Shown: positions 1-4,844, counted from the first letter of the stretch. The stretch is 7,540 bases of DNA from Candidatus Zixiibacteriota bacterium (GCA_030615745.1 JAUWYR010000063.1:1-7540), one strand, 5' to 3'. A program made the numbers and translations. Notes: generated from the letters alone by a model not told the origin.

Positions 1-342
1 CTCCTTCTCCTCATATAAAGTGCCCACTACATAGGCAGCTAAAACCAAAAACCCTCCCCAGATAACCAGATTAAAAAAAAGCTTCAAAGTTGAACCAACT
101 TCCAAAAATGAGGCTGAGTCTAATATCGCTATGAAAGTAACCAAACATACCACAAGACAACTTGTGAAAATCGCCTGCTTTTTCCCCAAAAAGTAACCAG
201 CTATAAGAACAGGAAGATAATAGAAATTCAAAAATGCTAACTTCTGCAAAACAAAATAATTGGTGACAACTATTGCCCCGATCAACCCTATAAGCAAAAG
301 CTTTTCAAAGTGTCTGCCCAAAAATTCTTTTAACTTCTCCAT
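1..342 (-). CDS. N-terminal part of a polytopic membrane protein, probably a sensor (partial, C-terminus outside window)
   Basis: An uninterrupted 114-codon frame begins with ATG at 342-340 and is still open at base 1. A strong Shine-Dalgarno GGAGG (complement of 351-355) sits 8 nt upstream and fixes the start. The protein opens MEKLKEFLGRHFEKLLL and has about four hydrophobic segments: residues 15-33, 38-53, 58-75 and 91-108. The stretch FYYLPVLIAGYFLGKKQA (residues 40-57) resembles the membrane-embedded input modules (MASE or DUF4118 type) in front of histidine kinase, GGDEF or HD-GYP output domains. The last visible residues, TLYEEKE, look like the start of a cytoplasmic linker or coiled coil. 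No catalytic domain is visible, so the sensor role is inferred from the N-terminal architecture alone; another four-TM protein is possible. It follows the 566-2119 gene on the same strand after 223 nt and probably has its own promoter. Confidence 0.7.
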   Translation of the reverse strand, partial: MEKLKEFLGRHFEKLLLIGLIGAIVVTNYFVLQKLAFLNFYYLPVLIAGYFLGKKQAIFTSCLVVCLVTFIAILDSASFLEVGSTLKLFFNLVIWGGFLVLAAYVVGTLYEEKE

Positions 343-472
343 TTTTAATTCCTCCGAAGTTAAAAACTTATAAGACTTATCTGAGTTCTGTTTTGTTATT
401 TTTTTTATCGGTATATTCCCTTTAAAGTTTATTCAAAAGATGAGTCTGAAGATTAAAAAAATGCGAGGTCTC

Positions 473-512
473 TTATAGGTTGTGTCAGGATTTTTTATAG
501 GTTGTGTCAGGA
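473..512. repeat. Direct repeat, 18 bp twice (period 22)
   Basis: The 18-mer ttataggttgtgtcagga occurs at 473-490 and again at 495-512, separated by tttt. The second copy runs into the palindrome at 504-527, so this looks like a partial duplication of the left half of that element. It lies between two minus-strand genes. No function is apparent. Confidence 0.8.
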
Positions 513-527
513 CCTCAGTCCTGACAC
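504..527. repeat. Perfect 10-bp palindrome with CTCA loop (copy 1 of a dispersed hairpin)
   Basis: The arms gtgtcaggac and gtcctgacac are perfectly complementary around ctca. Bases 501-525 recur as an exact 25-bp inverted match at 5519-5543. It lies about 40 nt beyond the stop of the dockerin gene on that gene's strand. No T-run follows on the minus strand, so it is not a typical intrinsic terminator for that gene; on the plus strand CCTTTTT follows, but no plus-strand gene ends here. A stabilising or attenuating 3' hairpin is possible. Confidence 0.8.
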
Positions 528-565
528 CTTTTTAAGCATCAAGAGTAGAGCTCCTGACGCAATTA

Positions 566-2119
566 TTAAAGCGTAAATCTTTTCTGGCAGGGGAAAGGGA
601 TATTTCTAAAGATGTAGTTGGCTAAATGCATCAAATCTGAAAGCCCAACTTTCCCATCGCAATCCAGATCTACGCTTTCGAAATCACAAGGAGGTGGACC
701 TGATTTAAAAAGATAAAAAGCTAAATAGATAATATCAGCCACCTCCACCCCATTTTCATCGTCTGCGTTTCCCAAAAATGTAGTGTATTCCAAAGCTCCC
801 AGATCGACTCTTTCATTTTCACCCAACAAAAGATCAAAAACACCTGCTTTCCTGCAAGGAGAACCACATAAAAGCTGGTATAGATTTTTATCTGGATTTA
901 AAAAAAATGGGTCTTGTGAAAAATTATAAAAACTATCGCAGGGGGTTCCATTGAAATTTTCTCCCCAAGATGTATCTCCCACCCCGGAGGGACAACCAAA
1001 AAAATTGCCCCCTTTATTGTTCCAGACATCGTTATAATTTAAAGAGGGTAAAGAGCCATCCTTACAAAAAATCCCACATCCATTTTTGCTATTGCACACG
1101 ATATTGTTTAAAAGCTGAGGATGGTAGCTGGAACCGCTCAAAACCAAACCACCACCAACTTCAGCATAGTTTCCAACGATTGTATTATTTGCTATTAAGC
1201 TATTGCAATTTCTCTGGTAGATTCCGCCCCCATAACCAGCGATATTTTCATAGATCAGATTTTCCCTTATAACCCCGAACGATTCTACAGAACTATATTC
1301 TCCTCCACCATTTTCTTTAGCCTGATTAAAGGCAATTATGTTGCCAATTATCTTGGTAGAAGAGTATGTGGTGTATATTCCACCTCCATTCACCTCAGCG
1401 TAATTATCTGTGATTTCATTTCCGACTATCAAAGGGTTTGCAAACTTACAAAAGATACCTCCTCCTCTGTAACTAGCCTCGTTGTCAACAATCCTGTTGT
1501 TGAGGACAGTGGGTGAGGAATCAAAGATGAAAATTCCTCCTCCCACTACTCCTTCATTTTGGATGAAAAGGTTCTCAACTATCTTTGCCCGGCACGCTTT
1601 GTACATGCAAGCGATCCCACCTCCGAAATGATCTTTGTTTTTCGTTATTTTATTATTTCTTATAATAGGTGAGGAAGAACAATAAATACCACCACCATAG
1701 AAAAACTCGTCAATGCGAAAACTTCTGCCATTCTGAATAGTGAAACCAGCTAAAACCGAATTAGAATCCTCTCCTGATACAAAGACCACCACACTTTTTT
1801 CACAAGAGCCATCGATTATAGTGGAGTCAACAGTCTTTTGATCTTGGTCAAATATGAAGTCGCTTGCAACCAAGATTTTTTTGCCCGAAAAATCGATGTT
1901 TTCATAATACAACCCCGGTAAAACCAGAACAGTATCCCCATCAAAAGCACTATCTATCCCTTTTTGAATGGTTGAAGAATCAGTCGGAACATAGATTATT
2001 TTTGCGGTAATTGCCCCTGGAAAAGCCAACCAGATAAATAATAAAAAGAAAATGACAAAATTTAGGTATCCACAGTCAGCTCTTGGTTGTCGGCGTAGTT
2101 TTGTAAATAACACTCTCAA
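566..2119 (-). CDS. Secreted right-handed parallel beta-helix protein with C-terminal dockerin-like domain
   Basis: 517 residues. The start is TTG at 2119-2117, supported by an AAAGGAG Shine-Dalgarno (complement of 2128-2134) with 8 nt spacing; the in-frame GTG two codons later is too far from it. Residues 18-39 form a hydrophobic segment ending near GAITAK, a signal peptide with a long basic n-region. Residues 43-130 match the DUF1565-like opening common in secreted beta-helix proteins (YVPTDSSTIQKGID, then GDTVLVLPG). Residues 141-345 carry at least eight GGG(I/E/L) turns, near 142, 166, 193, 219, 245, 271, 297 and 322, spaced 24-27 residues and each followed by N-rich NN.I..N rungs: a parallel beta-helix. 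The C-terminus has two dockerin-like EF loops: a degenerate one (N451, D453, D462) and a canonical one (D484, D486, D488, G489, D495). Such proteins are usually exported surface or matrix proteins; any ligand or enzyme activity is unknown. The start overlaps the stop of the upstream NTPase gene by 2 nt. Confidence 0.88.
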   Translation of the reverse strand: MRVLFTKLRRQPRADCGYLNFVIFFLLFIWLAFPGAITAKIIYVPTDSSTIQKGIDSAFDGDTVLVLPGLYYENIDFSGKKILVASDFIFDQDQKTVDSTIIDGSCEKSVVVFVSGEDSNSVLAGFTIQNGRSFRIDEFFYGGGIYCSSSPIIRNNKITKNKDHFGGGIACMYKACRAKIVENLFIQNEGVVGGGIFIFDSSPTVLNNRIVDNEASYRGGGIFCKFANPLIVGNEITDNYAEVNGGGIYTTYSSTKIIGNIIAFNQAKENGGGEYSSVESFGVIRENLIYENIAGYGGGIYQRNCNSLIANNTIVGNYAEVGGGLVLSGSSYHPQLLNNIVCNSKNGCGIFCKDGSLPSLNYNDVWNNKGGNFFGCPSGVGDTSWGENFNGTPCDSFYNFSQDPFFLNPDKNLYQLLCGSPCRKAGVFDLLLGENERVDLGALEYTTFLGNADDENGVEVADIIYLAFYLFKSGPPPCDFESVDLDCDGKVGLSDLMHLANYIFRNIPFPCQKRFTL

Positions 2120-2625
2120 CTCGGTAGCTCCTTTAATAAGAGATCGACCAATTCATCTCTGTTCTTTCTTGTCACCTCGAGTATTTTAACATCACTCCTT
2201 TTTTTAACCTTATCGCCAAAAGGATGCTTTACCGCCATAATTGTTCCCAACACAGGATTTTTCGAGTCCAAAGCTCTCCAAACAATATCTTGAAATCTTT
2301 TTGAAAAAAGCTCCATTTTCCCAATCTCATCTATCACAATGATCTTTTTTTGTGCTAAAGCCTCTTCAATCTCTTTCACCCCGATTTTATCCAGGGTATT
2401 TATCCCCACACCATATTTTCCAACTCTAAATTTGCTTTTGAAATCCTTATGAGATAAAATCCCTTTGCGACCGGAAAGAGTAACAATCATAAAACCAACT
2501 CTAACATTATCCTCCTTTATCTCCTCAGTATAAAATCCACCTGCTTGCTTTTTGAGCTTCTCAATTACTTTTTTCAACAAAGTGGTCTTCCCCACTTTTG
2601 GTAGACCAGTTAAAAGGTAGTTCAT
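2116..2625 (-). CDS. THEP1-family nucleoside-triphosphatase (P-loop NTPase)
   Basis: 169 residues, the normal size for the THEP1/NTPase_1 family. The Walker A motif GLPKVGKTT is at residues 7-15, almost at the N-terminus as usual for this family, so the ATG at 2625 is well placed. The Walker B strand KKIIVIDEIGKMEL is at residues 93-106, with D99 and E100 and the family-typical GKMEL continuation. GGFYTEEI (29-36) also fits. Members hydrolyse NTPs to NDPs with broad base specificity and resemble nucleotide kinases; the cellular role is poorly defined. The site upstream of the ATG is weak (AAGG about 10 nt away, then GCTGAG). It is the first gene of a pair: its TGA overlaps the TTG start of the beta-helix gene, implying translational coupling. 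The heptanucleotide array at 2686-2797 lies in its upstream region, and no convincing minus-strand promoter was found there. Confidence 0.9.
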   Translation of the reverse strand: MNYLLTGLPKVGKTTLLKKVIEKLKKQAGGFYTEEIKEDNVRVGFMIVTLSGRKGILSHKDFKSKFRVGKYGVGINTLDKIGVKEIEEALAQKKIIVIDEIGKMELFSKRFQDIVWRALDSKNPVLGTIMAVKHPFGDKVKKRSDVKILEVTRKNRDELVDLLLKELPS

Positions 2626-2685
2626 CTCAGCTTAACCTTTTTGTCAACGGATGGAACCAATTAAACAGATTTACCTTTTTCCGTC

Positions 2686-2797
2686 TACTATTTACTACCT
2701 ACTGTTTACTGCCTACTGTCTACCGTTTACTGTTTACTGTCTACCGTTTACTGTCTACTGTTTACTGTTTACCGTTTTCTGTCTACTGCCTACTGTT
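2686..2797. repeat. Heptanucleotide tandem array, about 16 units of TACTGTY
   Basis: Sixteen consecutive 7-bp units follow the consensus TACTGTT/TACTGTC, with variants TACCGTT, TACTGCC, TACTATT, TACTACC and TTCTGTC. The repeat decays at both ends. It starts 61 bp upstream of the NTPase start codon and extends away from it. The open plus-strand frame through it is an artefact: a 7-bp unit makes a 7-residue peptide repeat with few stops. Heptanucleotide tandem repeats (STRR) are known in filamentous cyanobacteria; here the function is unknown. Possible roles are spacing, protein binding or a slippage-prone leader. Confidence 0.9.
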
Positions 2798-2820
2798 TTT
2801 TATCATCTACCTGAAAAAGG

Positions 2821-2849
2821 TTGACTTTTCGGATTTATTTTGAAATAAT
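2821..2849 (+). promoter_or_regulatory. Candidate sigma-70-type promoter (distal) for the 2999 gene
   Basis: TTGACT at 2821-2826 and AATAAT at 2844-2849 are 17 nt apart; each matches the consensus at five of six positions. It lies 150 nt upstream of the small membrane-protein start. Prediction is by consensus only, in A+T-rich DNA where chance matches are common. Confidence 0.35.
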
Positions 2850-2919
2850 AGGTTCATCCTAAATTTTCTACGATAAATTAACTTTGTCTTTTAATAAAAT
2901 ATTCGACAGAAAAATAATC

Positions 2920-2948
2920 TTGACTTTACAAAAACATCCTTGTAAATT
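2920..2948 (+). promoter_or_regulatory. Candidate sigma-70-type promoter (proximal) for the 2999 gene
   Basis: TTGACT at 2920-2925, a 17-nt spacer and TAAATT at 2943-2948 would start transcription near 2955. This leaves a leader of about 45 nt with an AGGGAG ribosome binding site at 2987-2992, 6 nt before the ATG. The -35 hexamer is identical to that of the candidate 99 nt upstream. Confidence 0.5.
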
Positions 2949-2998
2949 CCAATAAAATTTTTTTTAACAAATCGAAAACAACTAACAGGGAGAAAAAA

Positions 2999-3259
2999 AT
3001 GAAACTTCACTTGACCGCATTAGGCTTTGCAGCAGGAATAATCTGGGGAGTCTGTTTATTTGTTATCACTTTAGTCTCGCTCTCTTCTGGATATGGAGAT
3101 AAATTGCTTAAAGGAGTTGCATCGATATATCCTGGTTATTCAGTAACTGTTGGAGGAAGTTTTATTGGTCTTTTGTATGGATTTGTGGATGGATTTATCT
3201 GTGCTCTTATCTTCGGTTTAATCTATAATGCCATAGCTAAAGAAAAACCATCTGCCTGA
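2999..3259 (+). CDS. Small two-TM membrane protein of the 'bacteriophage holin' annotated type
   Basis: 86 residues with a clear ribosome binding site (AGGGAG at 2987-2992, spacing 6 nt). Two hydrophobic segments (about residues 5-28 and 52-78) flank a short polar loop containing YPGY. The second segment has a glycine-spaced pattern, GGSFIGLLYGFVDGF and then FGLIYN. This layout matches small proteins in environmental genomes that are often labelled bacteriophage holin. I recall that family by its pattern and cannot confirm lysis activity. No lysin, portal or other phage structural gene accompanies it here, so a host-encoded membrane protein of unknown role is equally likely. It stands alone on the plus strand and converges on the ribbon-helix-helix gene, with a pair of inverted repeats between them. 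Confidence 0.75.
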   Translation: MKLHLTALGFAAGIIWGVCLFVITLVSLSSGYGDKLLKGVASIYPGYSVTVGGSFIGLLYGFVDGFICALIFGLIYNAIAKEKPSA

Positions 3260-3283
3260 AGCCTCGATTTGCTCTTTTTTGCA

Positions 3284-3306
3284 CACTATCTCTTGATGCG
3301 TCCGCA
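3284..3306 (+). repeat. Dispersed element, short form, copy 1 (intergenic)
   Basis: It contains the core TCTTGATGCGTCCGCA. The whole 23-bp segment is an exact inverted match to 3856-3878 inside the sigma-like gene. It is the only one of five copies that touches no coding region. It lies just beyond the stop of the small membrane protein and faces copy 2 in inverted orientation across 36 bp. Confidence 0.85.
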
Positions 3307-3342
3307 TTTTTAATCTTGGTCGAGGTGTAACTTTTCATTTTC

Positions 3343-3376
3343 TGCGGACGCCGAAGGTCAAGAGACATCAAGAGAT
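3343..3376 (-). repeat. Dispersed element, long form, copy 2 (supplies the stop of the RHH gene)
   Basis: This 34-bp copy is an exact inverted match to 4093-4126. Relative to the short form, it carries 15 extra bases, TCTCTTGACCTTCGG, inserted after CTTGATG. Read on the minus strand it encodes the last five residues, SLDVS, and the TGA stop of the ribbon-helix-helix gene. With copy 1 it can form a stem of about 8 + 11 bp with a 15-nt bulge between the convergent genes. Confidence 0.88.
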
Positions 3377-3636
3377 TTGGGGATAGGTTCATCTATTTTC
3401 ATCTGCTTAACTTTTCTCCATTTCCTGATCACTTTGATATAATCGTCTAAAAGTCTTTTTTCTGCCTCAGATAGTCCTTCAAGAATTGGGATACCCACTC
3501 TTAAAAGTGTCCTGACAATGTCAGCCATTGTCCGGTCATACTTTTTAGCCAGATCCGAAATCTTTTCTTTGAGCTCATAGGAGACAAAAATATTTATGCA
3601 ATGTTCACCCCTCGTTTTTTTTATCCTCTTTTTCAT
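3358..3636 (-). CDS. Ribbon-helix-helix (CopG/MetJ-like) DNA-binding protein
   Basis: 92 residues. Residues 11-50 have ribbon-helix-helix form: a strand (CINIFVSY, 13-20), a helix (ELKEKISDLAKKYD, 21-34), a turn, then a helix (TMADIVRTLLRVGIPIL, 36-52). The basic N-terminus (MKKRIKKTRG) fits DNA binding. Residues 55-80 form a further charged helix; the tail KSLDVS and the stop codon come from the dispersed element at 3343-3376. RHH proteins bind operators as dimers, often on tandem sites, so self-regulation through the 21-bp tandem repeat at 4372-4414 is possible. No Shine-Dalgarno precedes the ATG: the 38 nt upstream are the A/T heptamer array, so initiation may depend on an A/U-rich leader or on coupling to the gene that ends at 3673. 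The true C-terminus before element insertion may have been longer. The domain call is strong; the target is unknown. Confidence 0.8.
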   Translation of the reverse strand: MKKRIKKTRGEHCINIFVSYELKEKISDLAKKYDRTMADIVRTLLRVGIPILEGLSEAEKRLLDDYIKVIRKWRKVKQMKIDEPIPKSLDVS

Positions 3637-3675
3637 TTTGAATTTTGAATTTTTAATTTTTAATTTTTAATTTTA
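3634..3675. repeat. Heptanucleotide tandem array, six units, bridging stop and start codons
   Basis: Six 7-bp units: CATTTTG, AATTTTG, AATTTTT three times, and AATTTTA. The first unit includes the start codon of the ribbon-helix-helix gene and the last contains the TAA of the upstream sigma-like gene, so the repeat fills the whole intercistronic gap. It removes any ribosome binding site between the two genes. Confidence 0.88.
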
Positions 3676-4338
3676 TTTGACCATATGTTTTTTTTGATGA
3701 GTGATTAAAATCTGAGGAGTTTTGATATCAACTCCATAGTCTTTTTTAAATAACTTAATCAACCTGCTCCAGGTCTGATTTTTTTTCTTTTTTTTGATCA
3801 ACTCATCCAAATTTTTTTTGTGCGGGCTTTTGCAGATGATACAATCCATATCTTTTGCGGACGCATCAAGAGATAGTGAAATTCCAAATCTTTTTTTGAC
3901 AAAATTTTTTAAGACAAGTTTTAATTTCTCTGTTGCATCTTTATGGATTTTTTCTAATTTATATTTTTTCTTGCCCAATATTTGAGAGATTTTTTCATAG
4001 GAAAAACAGTCATAATAAAAATATTGAATGAATCTTTTTTCCTCCTCGTTTAACTTATCTAATGCTTTTTCCACTGTGGTCTCCAATTCTATATCTCTTG
4101 ATGTCTCTTGACCTTCGGCGTCCGCATCTTTTTGGGAATCCGAAGGATTCGCAGAAAAGAATAGGTCTTTTTCAAAAGGGGAGCAGAAATCGACCTTTCC
4201 TTGTGCCCATTCTAAATATCTAATTCTCGGTCTTTTTTTCCTTCCATATCCTAAAGAGCAGGTGTAATAATCCACAAAATGATTTCCAAACCTTCTGTCT
4301 TTGCGAGAAGCAAAAGAGTTTTTTTTATCAGTTTTCAT
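3673..4338 (-). CDS. Sigma region 4-like HTH protein fused to a CxxC zinc-finger-like domain
   Basis: 221 residues. The N-terminal 60 are basic and aromatic (YGRKKRPRIRYLEWAQGKVD, 31-50) and not recognised. Residues 88-145 resemble sigma-70 region 4: ALDKLNEEEKRFIQYFYYD, then the helix-turn-helix FSYEKISQILGKKKYKLEKI and a helix ending near LVLKNF. Residues 166-218 carry C-x2-C-K-S-P, then LDELI, a helix around TWSRLIKLF and a terminal THQKKH; this CxxC...HxxxH layout is seen in small DNA-binding and terminase-small-subunit-like proteins. A regulator or phage-type DNA-recognition protein is inferred. Both linkers are repeat-derived: about 64-82 (hairpin 4136-4150 plus a 34-bp element) and 155-161 (a 23-bp element). 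The 8-A runs over residues 181-187 are possible slippage sites. The upstream site is weak (GCTGAG next to the ATG). The ribbon-helix-helix gene follows after 36 nt. Confidence 0.65.
   Translation of the reverse strand: MKTDKKNSFASRKDRRFGNHFVDYYTCSLGYGRKKRPRIRYLEWAQGKVDFCSPFEKDLFFSANPSDSQKDADAEGQETSRDIELETTVEKALDKLNEEEKRFIQYFYYDCFSYEKISQILGKKKYKLEKIHKDATEKLKLVLKNFVKKRFGISLSLDASAKDMDCIICKSPHKKNLDELIKKKKKNQTWSRLIKLFKKDYGVDIKTPQILITHQKKHMVK
3856..3878 (-). repeat. Dispersed element, short form, copy 3 (inside coding sequence)
   Basis: An exact 23-bp inverted copy of 3284-3306. In the sigma-like gene it encodes residues 155-161 (LSLDASA), the linker between the sigma-4-like helices and the CxxC domain. 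It is read sense relative to the core TCTTGATGCGTCCGCA and leaves the frame open. Confidence 0.9.
4093..4126 (+). repeat. Dispersed element, long form, copy 4 (inside coding sequence, antisense)
   Basis: An exact 34-bp inverted copy of 3343-3376. The gene reads it in the orientation opposite to copy 3, giving residues 72-82 (ADAEGQETSRD), a polar linker between the N-terminal segment and the sigma-4-like domain. The element therefore has an open frame on both strands. Confidence 0.9.
4136..4150. repeat. Short hairpin beside element copy 4, in coding sequence
   Basis: gaatcc and ggattc pair around gaa. It lies 9 bp from element copy 4 and encodes residues 64-68 (NPSDS region) of the same linker. 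CCGAAGG at 4140-4146 is also the inverse of CCTTCGG at 4112-4118 within the element. The 11-mer ccgaaggattc recurs at 4590-4600, where its AAGGA forms the likely ribosome binding site of the 4608 gene. Confidence 0.6.
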
Positions 4339-4371
4339 CTCAGCAAAAAAAGTCTATCTTTAAAAAAAGAC

Positions 4372-4414
4372 AATCACTTTTCTGTCACCTGAAATCACTT
4401 TTATTTCACCTGAA
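4372..4414. promoter_or_regulatory. Tandem 21-bp direct repeat, candidate operator of the 4338 gene unit
   Basis: AATCACTTTT-N3-TCACCTGAA occurs at 4372-4393 and 4393-4414, with a period of exactly 21 bp, two turns of B-DNA. Each unit contains a near-palindrome, (t/g)TCACCTGAA. It lies 34-76 bp upstream of the sigma-like start codon on that gene's side. Tandem same-face sites suit a ribbon-helix-helix regulator, and the second gene of this unit encodes one; the link is inferred. Confidence 0.4.
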
Positions 4415-4459
4415 GCTGGGCTCCCTTTATTCTCTGTTGATCTTAAGACTAACAGATAG

Positions 4460-4475
4460 CTGAACATCCGTTCAG
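4460..4475. repeat. Small inverted repeat in the divergent control region
   Basis: CTGAAC-ATCC-GTTCAG, 6-bp perfect arms with a 4-nt loop, lies between the divergent gene starts at 4338 and 4608. It could be an operator or an mRNA hairpin. Nothing recognisable ties it to a known regulator. Confidence 0.35.
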
Positions 4476-4503
4476 AGCAAGTTTTTGAACTTTAGCAGGA
4501 AAT

Positions 4504-4532
4504 AAAATATTTCTTTTGATTTTGAAACTCAA
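4504..4532 (-). promoter_or_regulatory. Candidate promoter for the sigma-like/RHH unit
   Basis: On the minus strand, TTGAGT (complement of 4527-4532), a 17-nt spacer and TATTTT (complement of 4504-4509). It would give a leader of about 160 nt that includes the inverted repeat at 4460 and the 21-bp tandem repeat. It overlaps the plus-strand candidate at 4516-4543. Consensus match only. Confidence 0.3.
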
Positions 4533-4543
4533 TCCCTTATATT
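4516..4543 (+). promoter_or_regulatory. Candidate promoter for the 4608-5505 unit
   Basis: TTGATT at 4516-4521 and TATATT at 4538-4543, with a 16-nt spacer, lie 65 nt upstream of the start codon of the DUF5668-like gene. Consensus match only, in A+T-rich DNA. Confidence 0.35.
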
Positions 4544-4607
4544 AGCGTAAGTTTTAAAAGATTGGTCATCAAAAAGAAAGGGGTTTTTCCCGAAGGATTC
4601 ATAGAAT

Positions 4608-4802
4608 ATGAAAAATAAAGAGTCTCGAAATGGTAGTATAATTGGTGGGTTAATACTTTTGGGATTGGGAATTTTGTTTTTGTTAAACAACTGGGATATT
4701 CTTGATTTCGAAGAGAGTTGGCCTTTAATTTTAGTTATCATAGGTATAGGTCTTATCATAAAAGCCTCCAAAAAATCAAAACAGGACAAAAACCAATTTT
4801 GA
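4608..4802 (+). CDS. Small two-TM protein, LiaF/DUF5668-like transmembrane region
   Basis: 64 residues. AAGGA at 4593-4597 lies 10 nt before the ATG. Residues 11-26 (IIGGLILLGLGILFLL) and 39-53 are two hydrophobic helices linked by NNWDILDFEESWPL. The N-N-W turn and the WPLILVIIGIGLI second helix are typical of the LiaI/LiaF-like or DUF5668 transmembrane module. Members are inner-membrane proteins, in some cases linked to envelope-stress sensing; no partner or ligand can be read here. The tail is short and basic (KASKKSKQDK). The CPBP protease gene starts 31 nt downstream on the same strand, so the two are probably co-transcribed. The ribosome binding site lies in an 11-mer shared with the hairpin at 4136-4150. 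The opposite strand is also open, but that frame has no recognisable product. Confidence 0.75.
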   Translation: MKNKESRNGSIIGGLILLGLGILFLLNNWDILDFEESWPLILVIIGIGLIIKASKKSKQDKNQF

Positions 4803-4825
4803 AACCGCCTACCTATTCGCTCAGG

Positions 4826-4844
4826 ATCTCTTGATGCGTCCGCA
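4826..4844 (+). repeat. Dispersed element, short form, copy 5 (at the CPBP gene start)
   Basis: The 19 bp are identical to the shared part of the short-form copies. The ATG inside the core (4834-4836) is in frame with the CPBP protease and has AGGA 7 nt upstream, so the element probably provides the initiation codon. An alternative ATG lies just past its end at 4846, but 19 nt from that AGGA. Confidence 0.85.

Noticed and set aside
504-531. Intrinsic terminator for the dockerin gene
   Set aside because: The T-run follows the hairpin on the plus strand, but the gene is on the minus strand, where no T-run follows.
970-1272. Plus-strand 100-codon frame
   Set aside because: Antisense to the beta-helix rungs; its His/Tyr/Cys-rich composition is a shadow of the Gly/Asn-rich repeats.
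2686-2797. Possible CRISPR array
   Set aside because: Contiguous 7-bp units without spacers; not a CRISPR architecture.
2598-2843. Plus-strand open frame of 81 codons with a repeated YRLL/VYCL-type peptide
   Set aside because: It is the translation of the 7-bp tandem array and overlaps the NTPase start; no ribosome binding site and no recognisable domain.
2999-3259. Prophage lysis gene
   Set aside because: No endolysin, spanin or phage structural genes are nearby; the holin label rests only on size and topology, so no prophage is called.
4529-4789. Minus-strand 86-codon frame
   Set aside because: Antisense to the DUF5668-like gene, which has the family signature and a ribosome binding site. 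The minus frame has no recognisable features.
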